This document shows positions 36,358-48,302 of a DNA stretch of 64,000 nucleotides, one piece after another (positions within the stretch are counted from its first letter, which is position 1; the number at the start of each line of letters is the position of its first letter). The position numbers and the translations under genes are program-made. The stretch lies in assembly GCF_001015055.1 (NCBI RefSeq), contig NZ_BBWZ01000007.1:1-64000 (forward strand). Reading direction: 5' to 3'. Under the pieces are notes generated by a model. That model worked only from the letters and a program-made list of their open reading frames with translations. It searched no databases and was not told where the DNA came from. The DNA comes from Aneurinibacillus tyrosinisolvens (GTDB lineage: Bacteria; Bacillota; Bacilli; Aneurinibacillales; Aneurinibacillaceae).

Positions 36358-37872
36358 ATGGCAGCTAAAATGAATGCAAAGCAGAAATACCAAGCCATGA
36401 CAAGAGATTTGATGTGGGAACCAAAAGACTTTGACATGAAAAAGGTATACCCGATGTTAGAGAAAGAGGGGATTATCCTTAAAGATCCAAGCCGTTGGGA
36501 AGACCCATTCCGCATGGCGTATAACCAATATGTAAAGATTCAAGCGGAAAAGGATCTCTTATACCATGCCGTGAGAAGATCGTTTGAAGCAAGTGACGGG
36601 CATGCAAAAGTCATTGATTCTCGTTGGTATGAAGGAGTGAAAGCGTTTGCGGTTGCTGTACAGCCAGCGGAATACTCTGCCCACCGTCTGATGGCCTATG
36701 TTGGAAGGAATATTCCGATCGAGGCGATTCGCTTTGCCACCTTTAACCAGGCGATCGATGAATTGCGCCACGCACAAATTGAAATTAAGCATTATGCCCA
36801 TATGAGCAAGGAAATTGACGGTCTTCATGCATATGCACAAACAAACGAAAATCTTTGGTTTAATACGGTACCGAAGTCATTCTTTGATGATGCACTCTCG
36901 TCTGGCCCATTTGAAGCATTGATGGCGATTTCTTTCTCCTTTGAATATGTGTTTACGAATATTTTATTTCTCCCGTTCGCTTCGTCTGCTGGCGCGGTCG
37001 GAGATGAAAGCTTTGTTGCAATTGGTAAGACTGTACAATCAGACGAGTCTAGGCATATGGCACTTGGCATGTCCGCACTGAAAATGCTGCTCGAAGAAGA
37101 TGACCGAAATGTGCCGATTATCCAGAAATGGCTAGATAAGTGGTATTGGCGAGCGTATCGCATTTTCTCGGTCATTTCTACCCTGGTTGATTACTATCCG
37201 CGCATCCGTCCGATTTCCTGGAAGAAAGCGTTTGAAATTTATGTTGAAGACCAAGTGTTCGATGGCCTATTCAAAGATTTAAGAAAGTATGGCATTCGTC
37301 TACCGATGCATGCGGAAGACAGTATTAAGGAAAAAGAACATTACTCGCATACCGTCATGCGTATTCTTAATCATTACAAACATGCTAACGTCTTTCGTGG
37401 TTTTAAATTGCAGCCGGATGATTACGAATGGCTGGCGAATGAATATCCAGACACGTTTGACCGTTATTATGCAACGTTCTTCCGCCGGATGGACGATCAT
37501 GTGCTGGCTGTAGCGAGTCCCGGACTGCCAGCTGTTTGTTCAGTATGCCAGATTCCCATGGAGTTTCCTAACCCTGACAATCCAACGAAGTTGTGGACAC
37601 AATATAGCGAATATAACAATAAAACATACATGACCTGTTCTCCGGGATGTAAACATATTTTTGACCAGGAGCCACACAAATATATGCAATTCTGGTGGCC
37701 GGCGGAAGCCTACATTAGTGGAGAGTTCGGTGAAAATATTCCAGGCGACTTGTTCCCATACTTCGGATTCTCACCGGAAGAAGCGAATGAACATTATACA
37801 TCTAATGAACATACTCGCTGGCTTGAGCGCCGAAAACAGCTGGGATTGGATAGAATTGTGGTTAGTAGATAA
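36358..37872 (+). CDS. Phenol hydroxylase P3 subunit (DmpN-like catalytic di-iron chain)
   Basis: A 504-residue catalytic subunit that hydroxylates phenol to catechol. All six di-iron ligands are visible: E105, E135 and H138 (DELRH), E196, E230 and H233 (DESRH). The C-terminal zinc-binding part has CSVCQ and CSPGC (about residues 392-430), typical of DmpN. I chose ATG 36358; the GTG at 36346 overlaps the ribosome site AGGGGTGGG. The sequence is intact. Confidence 0.95.
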   Translation: MAAKMNAKQKYQAMTRDLMWEPKDFDMKKVYPMLEKEGIILKDPSRWEDPFRMAYNQYVKIQAEKDLLYHAVRRSFEASDGHAKVIDSRWYEGVKAFAVAVQPAEYSAHRLMAYVGRNIPIEAIRFATFNQAIDELRHAQIEIKHYAHMSKEIDGLHAYAQTNENLWFNTVPKSFFDDALSSGPFEALMAISFSFEYVFTNILFLPFASSAGAVGDESFVAIGKTVQSDESRHMALGMSALKMLLEEDDRNVPIIQKWLDKWYWRAYRIFSVISTLVDYYPRIRPISWKKAFEIYVEDQVFDGLFKDLRKYGIRLPMHAEDSIKEKEHYSHTVMRILNHYKHANVFRGFKLQPDDYEWLANEYPDTFDRYYATFFRRMDDHVLAVASPGLPAVCSVCQIPMEFPNPDNPTKLWTQYSEYNNKTYMTCSPGCKHIFDQEPHKYMQFWWPAEAYISGEFGENIPGDLFPYFGFSPEEANEHYTSNEHTRWLERRKQLGLDRIVVSR

Positions 37873-37894
37873 CTCGAAATTGGAGGAAAGATGA

Positions 37895-38185
37895 ATGGCA
37901 AACTATTTACAAAATACAAATCACCTGTTGGTATGGCCGGTATGGAAGGAAGTAACGGAAAACGACTTGTTTTTTTGTAATATCGGCATAAGAGCCAGGT
38001 ACAATATGACAAGCAAGGAATTACTTGATGCATGTCTGGATGCCTGGCAGCTCGATAAAGAAAAGACGTATCGTTTATGCTTGGTTCGTGCTGAGCAATA
38101 TATCGATATTCCTATAAATACTGAAAAAAATATTAAAGAAATCGGAATACGAAATGGAGATCCCTTAGAAATTATCGCATGTTAA
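37895..38185 (+). CDS. Phenol hydroxylase P4-like subunit (DmpO position)
   Basis: A 96-residue protein in the DmpO place of the operon. Similarity to DmpO is weak: LLVWPVWKEVTENDLFFC and a final GDPLEIIAC suggest the ubiquitin-like fold of the DmpO/TmoB subunits. GGAGG stands before the ATG. The call rests mainly on position and size. Confidence 0.75.
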   Translation: MANYLQNTNHLLVWPVWKEVTENDLFFCNIGIRARYNMTSKELLDACLDAWQLDKEKTYRLCLVRAEQYIDIPINTEKNIKEIGIRNGDPLEIIAC

Positions 38186-38255
38186 TGAACCTGTACCATT
38201 TTCCGGATTAGTAACAACGAGAAGACGTAAGCTCTGTAGGAGAGGAGACGATTAT

Positions 38256-39282
38256 ATGAGGTCATATGGGACGGAATTGGCAATGTATGAAGTAACTTTG
38301 GAACCAAGCGGAAAAAACATGGTGGTAAAGGAGGGTCAGACCTTACTCGATGCGGCAATACGAAACGGCATCCAGATTCCTTATGGATGCCGCCACGGAA
38401 GTTGTTCCGCATGTAAAGCACAAGTGCTAGAAGGTGATTATCAATTGATGGATCGCGTTTCAGATTATTCTTTAATGAGTTTTGAAAGGGAAGAGGGGTA
38501 CATTCTAGCATGCAGTACGGTTGCCGAGAGTGATATGGTAATCGAAATTGAGGAAGAAGAAGCAGATACCCCCTTCTTTCCTGTCTATGATTTTCAAGCA
38601 GATGTGGTAGAAAATGTTGCTTGCGCTGCTGATATACACAAAATTATAATTAAATTATCAGATCCTTCAGAAATTAATTATGCAGCAGGACAATTTTTTG
38701 AGTTTGATATTCCAAATTTGGAGGATACAAGAGCATACTCAATGGCGAATCCGTTTGCAATGAATGGCATAATTGAATTTCATGTTAGACGGATCAAGAA
38801 TGGAATTGGTTCTGCATATATGTGTAATCTGGCACCAGGGGATAAGGTAAGCGGTTCAGGCCCATACGGAAGAATGCAATTACGCAACCGTAACAAAGAC
38901 ATGCTATTTGTTGCTGGCGGTTCAGGTATGGCGCCGATTAAAGCGCTCATTGAAGAACTGTATTCTGAACCTTATGAAGGCAATGCCTATTTTTTTTTTC
39001 GGAGCCCGTACAGTTAAAGATTTATATTTACTTACTGAGTGGAGAGAAATAGAAAAAAAGTATCCCAATTTTCATTTTATCCCAGCTTTATCTGAACATG
39101 ATCCTTCAGATTCATGGGAGGGTGAACAAGGCTATATTGCAGATGTTGTCAAACGGACCGTAAGTCGCTTTGAAAATATGGAGGCTTTCCTCTGTGGTCC
39201 TCCTATTATGATAGAAACAACGATAGACGTAATTAGCAAAGGTGGAATTAAGGGTTCAGATATCCTCTATGATGAATTTTAA
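38256..39282 (+). pseudogene. Phenol hydroxylase reductase (DmpP-like), frameshifted in a T10 run
   Basis: Electron-transfer subunit with plant-type [2Fe-2S] ferredoxin (C45, C50, C53, C86), FAD domain (RAYSMANP) and NAD domain (GGSGMAPI). The first frame ends at 39017 as FFFRSPYS. In the next frame the sequence continues GARTVKDLYLLTEWRE and runs to 39282. Ten T at 38990-38999 appear one too many; nine would read YFFFGARTV and give a 341-residue protein close to DmpP length. Polymerase slippage on T10 could supply functional protein, so real loss is not certain. Confidence 0.88.
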
Positions 39283-39414
39283 GTAATGGATGGTGCACAA
39301 AATAAACCGTTTATAATGATATAAATTAGAAAGTTAACAGGTTTAAGGGTGGGAGAGCATTTACACTAAAAAGTAGTAGGTGAGTTAAGTTGTTAAAAAA
39401 GGGGAATCTACTAA

Positions 39415-39708
39415 ATGTTTAGAATAGATATCGTTGACCCCAATAGTGATAAATCTCAATTTATGTGTGATAGCAAGCAAAGTTTACTGGATGCAGCACG
39501 AATGCAAGGAATAAAAATTCCCTTTGCTTGTAAAGGAGGAGGGTGTGGGATTTGTAAAATTAATATTGAGGAAGGCGCATTCGAAAGAGGACCAAGCTCT
39601 AAAGAAGTATTACCTGACACTGAAAGAGCTTTAAAATTCACATTAGCATGTAAAACGTATCCTCGTAGCGATATGAAAGTTCGTCTTCGGATAGCCCATA
39701 ATTCTTAA
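39415..39708 (+). CDS. Plant-type [2Fe-2S] ferredoxin (DmpQ/XylT-like)
   Basis: A 97-residue ferredoxin with cluster ligands C39, C44, C47 and C79 (CKGGGCGIC, LACK). In dmp and xyl operons such a protein re-reduces the iron of catechol 2,3-dioxygenase after inactivation. Here it lies after the reductase gene and ends 4 bases before the phenol regulator, likely translated together with it. Confidence 0.9.
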   Translation: MFRIDIVDPNSDKSQFMCDSKQSLLDAARMQGIKIPFACKGGGCGICKINIEEGAFERGPSSKEVLPDTERALKFTLACKTYPRSDMKVRLRIAHNS

Positions 39709-39712
39709 CTCG

Positions 39713-41604
39713 ATGGCGGTGGTTGAAGTGAAGGCTTATGAATTAGCATTTGAGGAATTATATGCGTTTCAGAACAAAAGTGAACCAGCTAATCAGCGTG
39801 TAATTACAGTTCCGACATCTGCCTTGGGTATGTTAAGAAGAGAATTAATTGAAACAATAGGATTCGAACGCACCAAAGGATTCCTTTTACGTTATGGATG
39901 GCATTCTGGAGTAAGTGACGGCTTACAGGCAAAACAAATGGAGTGGGACGATGAGCGAGAGCTATTGCTAGCAGGTCCTCGACTACATACCTGCGCGGGT
40001 ATGTACAAGTTACTCCTTTAGTCACCGAGGTTGATATCAACCAGGGATTGCTGCACTTTGAAGGATATTGGAAGAATTCCTATGAAGCACAAGAACATGT
40101 AAAGCTTTTTGGTCATAGTGATTATCCCATTTGTAATACTTTAATTGGTTATGCCAGTGGTTATCTATCAACAGTGATGGGAAAGAAAGTTATCGTCAAA
40201 GAAATACAATGTCAAGGGATGGGAGATACACATTGTCATTGGATAGGCAAAACTATAGAAGAATGGCAAGAAGACATTAGTGAAGAGCTAAAATATTACG
40301 AAGTAAATAATATTATTGACGAATTGGATCAAACTTATAAAAAATTAAAGGTTGAGCGAGATAATTTAAATAAGGCTTATGGCGTCCATCAAAAATTGAT
40401 GAAAGAAATCTTGCGGGAACACGATTTAACATCCATAGCCAATGTATTATACCAGATTACCAATATGCCCGTCATTATTGAGGATAGAGGTTTAAATGTT
40501 ATATCCTGCGGGGGGATTACGTTACGGGAAGCCCAGAATTTTTCAGAAGAAATAAAGCAGCACAGGGCAATTAATCATTCAACTTCTATTAGCCATATGG
40601 AGAAAACCATTTTGCTGGAATTATCATCCACACATAGGCGAATCATCTCACCTATTTACCTTCGCCAGAAAATTGTTGGTTATTGTTCCTTTCTCTATAA
40701 GCAGGAGAGTTTGCAGGAAGTAGACAAAATGGTCCTTGAACATGCCACGATGGCCTGTTCTCTTTATCTATTAAATGAACGGACACGAATTCATACGGAA
40801 CAGCGGATGAGAGGAAGTTTATTGGAAGACATACTAAGCAAGCAAATTACGCTTGATGAGGTTATAAAAAGAGCCCACCACATTGATTTCCATGTACATG
40901 GAAGCGGTTTCTTCATGATTGCCTTTAATCGGCTTAGTAACCATAAAACGATTGAAGAAGAGTTGGAATTTAATGATCAGCTTATTACTGGAATAGCTAC
41001 CTTCTTTAAAAAAAGAAACATGAACGTATTAGTTGGTCAGAAATCTGGAAATGTGATTGTTTTATTGTCGGAGAATGAAGAGTTACAGGAACAAGCGAAA
41101 AAAGAAGAACTATGCCGAACATTAATCCGCTATTGCATGCGAAAGCATTCAAAGTGCCAGTTTAAATTGGGAATCAGTTCAACTTCCCGCTTTATAGAAG
41201 ACGCCTTAAACCTCTATGAGGAAAGCATGGCTTGCCTGAGAATTGCCGTTCAGAACCAAGACATTGTATTTTTTGATAATCTAGGCATTGTGGGCATTTT
41301 ATTTCAAACTAGAGATTCGGATACCTTGCATAAATTTGCATATAAAACACTTGGAAATTTAATCAAAGAAGATAAATTTAAAAATATGGAACTTACCAAA
41401 ACACTGTACCATTACTTAAATAATTCTTGCAATGTACACAAGACTGCACGGACAATGAATTTTTCAGTTAGTGGTTTGCGGTATCGGCTCCAACGCTTAA
41501 ACCAAATCTTGCAATTGGATTTTAGTGAGACACATATAGGACACCAAATTTACTTGGCCTTACAATCCCTCATTGTCTTAGGAGAATTGAGTATAGAAGA
41601 TTGA
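39713..41604 (+). pseudogene. Phenol-sensing V4R regulator with PucR-type output domain, frameshifted early
   Basis: A ~630-residue regulator if repaired. The XylR/DmpR-type sensor comes first (about 1-190), a coiled-coil linker (200-230), then a long middle and a C-terminal PucR-type helix-turn-helix (SGLRYRLQRLNQIL, about 575-625). There is no AAA+ sigma-54 domain. With the frame restored, residues known in MopR are kept at a constant offset of 14: phenol contacts H92 and W120, zinc ligands C141, E164, C167 and C175. Frame 1 stops at 40021; frame 2 is open from there to 41604. One C missing at 39990-39991 explains it (LHTLRGYVQV). Alternatively two split proteins exist. Confidence 0.82.
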
Positions 41605-41683
41605 GATTCGGGCGGAAAGGAGAAAAACAGAAGTTTATCTTGTAGGAAATCGAATAGATAAATATGTGGGGGGGAGCATTATA

Positions 41684-41875
41684 ATGCTTATGGTTTGCCA
41701 AGACCATGTTACTCAAGGTCTACGGAAACTTCCTGTTCCTCATGTCAAAAGAATCCCGGAAAACATGAATATCTCTTGTTTCTTTTGTAATCAAAAAGCA
41801 AAAGTAAAACTGTTTATTCCTGATAATCACCATGTAATGAACAAACAGAAGAAGCGAAACATCCGTTTTCTCTAA
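41684..41875 (+). CDS. Small cysteine-containing protein, uncertain
   Basis: A 63-residue frame starting at ATG 41684 after a GGGGGGGAG stretch. One CxxC (ISCFFCNQKAKVKL) suggests metal binding. I do not recognise it. Its last codons lie inside the hairpin at 41848-41893, which would then overlap the end of the gene. Could be spurious. Confidence 0.4.
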   Translation: MLMVCQDHVTQGLRKLPVPHVKRIPENMNISCFFCNQKAKVKLFIPDNHHVMNKQKKRNIRFL

Positions 41876-41893
41876 CAGATGCTTCGCTTCTTC
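41848..41893 (+). terminator. Long hairpin between regulator and hydrolase genes
   Basis: GAAGAAGCGAAACATC (41848-41863) pairs with GATGCTTCGCTTCTTC (41878-41893), 16 bp with one G-T pair. No T run follows, so termination or attenuation are both possible. Confidence 0.55.
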
Positions 41894-41948
41894 CTATAAT
41901 GTCGGATTTATCTTTTCTAAAAAATTTAAGGAATGGAGTGTTGGGTGA

Positions 41949-42776
41949 ATGGTTGAACAAGGAAAGTATGTGGAGGCAGGCGGGATACAAACCCATTATC
42001 ATGAAGGGGGCGAAGGGGAGCCACTGCTGTTAATTCATGGATCTGGACCAGGAGTATCAGCCTGGGCGAACTGGCGATTGGTATTTCCAATCTTGTCTGA
42101 CCAGTTTCATTTATATGCTCCTGATGTCGTTGGATTCGGCTACACGAAACGGCCTGAAGGCATCCAATATTCGGTTGATTTGTGGGTAAGCCACATGATT
42201 TCCTTTATAGATGCGATGAAGCTGAATAATGTATCAATTCTCGGTAATTCTATGGGAGGAGCTTTGGCGCTTCATCTTGCCCAACGCCGCCCGGATTTAA
42301 TTCGTAAACTTATTCTGATGGGAAGCGTTGGCTTATCCTTTCCAATTACGGAAGAATTGGACCATGTTTGGGGTTACACTCCTAATTTTGAAAATATGAA
42401 ACGCCTTATCCGCACCTTTTCTTATGACCAGTCGATGGCAGATAACGATGATTTAGTCGAACTACGTTATCAGGCAAGTATCCAGGAAGGATTCCAGGAA
42501 GCCTATTCAGCTATGTTCCCAGCTCCACGTCAACGGCATGTTGATGCTCTAGCTCTGAGTGAGGGTGCACTAAGAGAATTAAACATTCCGACCCTGTTGA
42601 TTCATGGAAGAGAAGACCGTATCATCCCACTGAAGGAAACAAGCTGGAAAATGGCACAGCTATTGCCAGATGTAGAACTTCATGTATTCTCACAATGCGG
42701 ACATTGGACGCAAATCGAGAAGACACAAGCCTTCACTGACCAGGTAATTCAATTTTTAAATAGAATGAAACCATAA
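41949..42776 (+). CDS. 2-Hydroxymuconic semialdehyde hydrolase (DmpD/XylF type)
   Basis: A 275-residue alpha/beta hydrolase that cleaves ring-fission products, releasing 2-hydroxypentadienoate plus formate or another acid. Oxyanion stretch LLLIHGSGPGVSAWANW, nucleophile Ser in GNSMGGA, acid Asp in GREDRIIP and His in CGHWTQ are all present. It is the hydrolytic alternative to the dehydrogenase branch at 27532, used mainly for alkylated catechols. Its stop is directly followed by the remnant of a decarboxylase gene. Confidence 0.92.
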   Translation: MVEQGKYVEAGGIQTHYHEGGEGEPLLLIHGSGPGVSAWANWRLVFPILSDQFHLYAPDVVGFGYTKRPEGIQYSVDLWVSHMISFIDAMKLNNVSILGNSMGGALALHLAQRRPDLIRKLILMGSVGLSFPITEELDHVWGYTPNFENMKRLIRTFSYDQSMADNDDLVELRYQASIQEGFQEAYSAMFPAPRQRHVDALALSEGALRELNIPTLLIHGREDRIIPLKETSWKMAQLLPDVELHVFSQCGHWTQIEKTQAFTDQVIQFLNRMKP

Positions 42777-43112
42777 AAGGTACAGCTAGAAAAGGACGTT
42801 AAGGATGAAATCCTGGAACGCCATCCCTGGGTGGCCTACAATCTATATCAGGCCTTTGTTGAAGCGAAAAACAAGGTTTACCAGGACCTTTATCAGACGA
42901 CAGCGGCGAAAGCAACCCTGCCCTGGCTCATTGCAGAAGTGGAGAGAACGCGAGAACTGATGGGGGATGACTTCTGGCCGTGTGGTTTGGAAAAGAACCG
43001 CAAAACACTCGAAGCGGCGATCTAATATTCGTATGAGCAAGGCATGATTAAGAAACAACTGGAAGTAGAAGACCTTTTTGCTAAATCTGCCTTAGAAGAA
43101 TATACAGTCTAA
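42777..43112 (+). pseudogene. 3' remnant of a 4,5-dihydroxyphthalate decarboxylase gene
   Basis: Directly after the hydrolase stop the frame reads QLEKDVKDEILERHPWVAYN, then LYQAFVEAK, and FWPCGLEKNRKTLEAAI before a stop at 43023; YSYEQGMIKKQLEVEDLFA follows. HPWVA.NLY.AF..AK and NRKTLEA match the C-terminal third of 4,5-dihydroxyphthalate decarboxylase as I know it. The N-terminal two thirds, with the catalytic part, is gone. It is the tail of a gene that would make protocatechuate from 4,5-dihydroxyphthalate, so it supports a former phthalate pathway. Confidence 0.72.
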
Positions 43113-43117
43113 TTAGA

Positions 43118-43159
43118 AATGAAAAACTCCAACATTATCTATGTTGGAGTTTTTCATTT
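43118..43159. terminator. Strong terminator after the decarboxylase remnant
   Basis: AAATGAAAAACTCCAACAT and ATGTTGGAGTTTTTCATTT form a perfect stem of 19 bp with TATCT loop. Confidence 0.9.
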
Positions 43160-43432
43160 CCTGACTCTACTACTTGAGAAGGAAGTTATTTTCTTCCTGG
43201 CTCTTCGTTGTTTTTAATCAACCAAATCTTTTATCCGGCGTATGCGCCCAATTCTAATTTGAACCAGCAAGCAAAGAGTTTAAGTGATTCTCTGTTGAGG
43301 TGGAAAGTAGAGAAAAAAATGACTGTTCCGTATAACGGTTCACTGTGCTTGTATAGCCTATAAAATGAAATTATTATTAATATGTTAAATATCATATTCT
43401 CTATAAAATCAGGTAGAAAGAAGGAGGGTGTT

Positions 43433-44675
43433 TTGGTTCTCTATTACTTTTTATTAATCCAAACCTTGTATTCAGTTTCCTTGCAGGGAACACGCCCTAT
43501 CGTATCTTTATTTGCTGATGCCCAAGGAGCGTCAGTTGCCGTAATCGGATTCTTAGTTTCCGCGTAGGCATTTTTTCCGATGCTTTTAGCGGTTAAGGTT
43601 GGGAAATGGCTGGATATCTACGGAGCGCGGAGCATTTGCTTGTTGGGAAGTACAGGAATGATGTTGGCGGTCTTTATTCCCATCTTGTTTCCCAATTTGA
43701 CCACTCTCTTTTTCTCCCAATTGTTAATGGGAGTTTGTCAGATATGTGTTCTTGTTTCTTTACAAAAAACAGTTGGGAATCTGCCGGGGAACCGGGATAA
43801 ATTAATTGCCATATTTAGTCTTACTGGATCGACCGGAGAATTGATTGGCCCAATCGTAACGGGATTTAGTTATGAACACTTCGGTTTTCGCTTTTCGTTT
43901 ATGACGGCAGCTGTTTTTATCGGCGTGGCCTTGCTGATTGGTTTTCTAATTCCTAGAGAAGGATGGAAAAGCGGTGCGGCTAAAGAAGTAAAAAATCCGG
44001 AAGGTAAGTCCTCTTCATGGAAGATGTTACGCCACGATGATTTGCGAAAAGCTCTCATTATCAGTGGTTTAGTGTTATATTCTAAAGATTTGTTTGTAGC
44101 CTATTTTCCGGTATTTGCAACCAGCGTAGGAATGACCGCTAGCGGCATCGGGATTGTTTTGTCTCTTATGGCGGCGATGTCCATTTTTGTCCGAGTTATG
44201 CAGTTTCGATTGGTGCAAGCATTTGGCCGTGGAAGGGTATTAACAACGACATTAGTCATTAGCGGAATTGCCTATATGTCTTTCCCACTGACTTCTTGGC
44301 CTATTCTGTTCGGTATAATCGCCATTTTTCTAGGCGCGGGCTTGGGACTTGGACAGCCACTTAGCCTAGTGTATGCGATGAACACGAGCCCTATTGAAAG
44401 GCAAGGGGAGGTTCTGGGGATGCGCTTGACTTTTAACCGTGCTTCTCAATTTATTTCGCCTTTTTTTCTTTGGGGCTGTAGGTCGATTACTTGGTGTTTC
44501 GTCGATTTTTTTGTTCAGTGGTGTTGTTCTTCTTTTAGGGGCATATTTTACCCGAATGAGCCAAATCGGAAATGAGGAACCATTACGCATGGAGGATGAG
44601 AAAGATAGACGAGAGGAGGGCAAAGTCGTTCACTCACAGGAAGAAACGAGTGGCGTTATGAGTCATACTAGGTAG
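43433..44675 (+). pseudogene. MFS transporter gene with a stop and a frameshift
   Basis: A drug/organic-compound type major facilitator of ~410 residues when repaired. TTG 43433 after GGAGGG starts VLYYFLLIQTLYSVSLQG. TAG at 43565-43567 interrupts SA*AFFPMLLAVKVGKW. Later an extra T in the T7 run 44461-44467 moves SPFFFGAVGRLLGVSS into another frame, ending at 44675. Two lesions of different kind speak for a real pseudogene. It lies between the decarboxylase remnant and an EamA gene. Confidence 0.8.
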
Positions 44676-44841
44676 GATTTTTGTTCCACTCACTTTCTTA
44701 TTGCTGCGGTTCGTTACTTTTATCATGTGCAAGAATGGTTTACACGGTTCCAGACCGGAATGTCAAAGAAGCTTCACCTGACTCGGTGGTTTCGCGTTAA
44801 AACATTTGTCTAATATTCAATATATAAAGGAGGAGTAATGG

Positions 44842-45792
44842 ATGGGAGAGTTTTTGGCTATCTCGGCCCTCGTGTTATTTTCCTGTAACATTATTTTGAC
44901 AAAGGTAGCTTCTTCTCGTTTGAATTTACATTTAGGGTTTCTTATTTCGGTTACGGTAAATGTTCTCTTTTCTTTGCTGCTGTTATTCGGACAATTACTT
45001 TTCAGAGAAAATGCAATTCAATGGAATATGCTCGGTTTTCTCCTTTTTTTAGCTGCGGGTTTTTTTAATACTTACCTGGGACGGTGGTTTTTCTTTGATT
45101 CCATTGCAATCTTAGGTCCAGCTAAAGCTAGCACATTTCAAGTCAGCAACCCGTTGTTTACTATTCTAATCGCCTGGGCATTTATGGGGGAGAAATTAGC
45201 TGTCTTTGACATCGTATCTATTATAGTTGTACTGTTTGGATTGTTTTTAGTCAGCTATAATCCGCATGCCTTTACTAGAAACCAAACTGCCATTGCCATG
45301 GAACTGATCGAAGTCGATCCGAAAACCACAAAAAAGGCATTCCACTGGAATTCATTGTTAAAATCCGGTATTTTTTTAGCTGTTTTTAGTACGCTTTCCT
45401 ATGCAATCGGCAATGTGTTGCGTGGGGCCGGTATTGCGCATTGGAATGAGCCGATTTTGGGAGGGCTAATTGGTGCTGCTATGGGGTTATTCTTACATTT
45501 CGTAACCAATTCAAATACAAAAAATGTTTGGAAACAACTAAACCAAGCGGATAGACAAGGGGTTCTTCTCTATGTAATTAGCGGAATTCTAACAATTACA
45601 GCCCAAATTCTCGTCATTGCTTCTATGTGGTACATGCCCATCTCGATTGCTAATTTAATTACCATGTCAACCCCTTTGCTGGTCGCCCCGCTCAGCTACT
45701 TTTTGCTGAAAAATGAGGAGGGAATCACAAGGATAACGATAATAGGTATTGTAATGGTCTTGGTAGGAATTAGCACAATTATTTTGTACTAA
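44842..45792 (+). CDS. EamA/DMT-superfamily transporter
   Basis: A 316-residue carrier with two EamA domains of about five membrane segments each (about 1-140 and 175-316). AAAGGAGG precedes ATG 44842. A remnant of a second copy lies at 14189-14341, with almost identical end. Substrate unknown; EamA carriers export or import metabolites. It is the last intact gene of the catabolic island. Confidence 0.85.
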   Translation: MGEFLAISALVLFSCNIILTKVASSRLNLHLGFLISVTVNVLFSLLLLFGQLLFRENAIQWNMLGFLLFLAAGFFNTYLGRWFFFDSIAILGPAKASTFQVSNPLFTILIAWAFMGEKLAVFDIVSIIVVLFGLFLVSYNPHAFTRNQTAIAMELIEVDPKTTKKAFHWNSLLKSGIFLAVFSTLSYAIGNVLRGAGIAHWNEPILGGLIGAAMGLFLHFVTNSNTKNVWKQLNQADRQGVLLYVISGILTITAQILVIASMWYMPISIANLITMSTPLLVAPLSYFLLKNEEGITRITIIGIVMVLVGISTIILY

Positions 45793-45850
45793 TCTGAGAG
45801 ATTGAAGGTGCAGAAACGATCGCTTCCGTGTATCAGGCCCGTGGGCCATT

Positions 45851-46031
45851 GAGGCACAACTTCCTGTAGAATGGGAGCTTATTATCCAAGCCTTCATAAA
45901 GGACTATCATTTAAAATCCTACTTCAAATGGGCAAAATGATATAACGCCGCTCGTATCAACCGTAGTAAAATACCTAGCGGATGTACAAGGTGAAGTGCA
46001 ACTAAAGCTATCGTTAGCGCCTGCGGCTTGA
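45851..46031 (+). pseudogene. Remnant of an unrecognised gene
   Basis: Two short open pieces, one reading EAQLPVEWELIIQAF..., the next ITPLVSTVVKYLADVQ..., each closed by a stop and lacking a start. They look like decayed protein-coding DNA, but I cannot name the parent gene. Confidence 0.35.
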
Positions 46032-46099
46032 CACTAGCCAAGTTTTCTTTATTGTACAGGCTTTAGTAGTTCCTATTGACGAAAGGTATAACTTGTAAT

Positions 46100-46122
46100 A
46101 TTATTTAGGTGTGTTAAATAAT
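46100..46122. promoter_or_regulatory. Candidate MarR operator
   Basis: ATTATTTA and TAAATAAT are perfect 8-bp inverted arms around GGTGTGT, 51 bases before the MarR start. Size and place fit auto-repression. Confidence 0.55.
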
Positions 46123-46172
46123 ATATAATATAAATTTTAATTTATATAAATGAAAAGTGTAGGGAGATTTTT

Positions 46173-48247
<2,075 letters not shown>

Positions 48248-48267
48248 TAACTAAACAAAAATTAGCT

Positions 48268-48302
48268 AAAAAATGCCGCCCGGAAATAGGCGGCATTTTT
48301 TA
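48268..48302 (+). terminator. Terminator after the efflux pump
   Basis: AAAATGCCGCC pairs with GGCGGCATTTT around CGGAAATA, followed by T. Confidence 0.9.

Larger units (their letters stand above)
45793..46172. other. Gap with a degraded coding stretch and a MarR-type palindrome
   Basis: Two consecutive frames of coding appearance (45851-45940 and 45942-46031) are described separately. After them comes AT-rich promoter DNA for the MarR gene. No full gene is seen. Confidence 0.55.
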
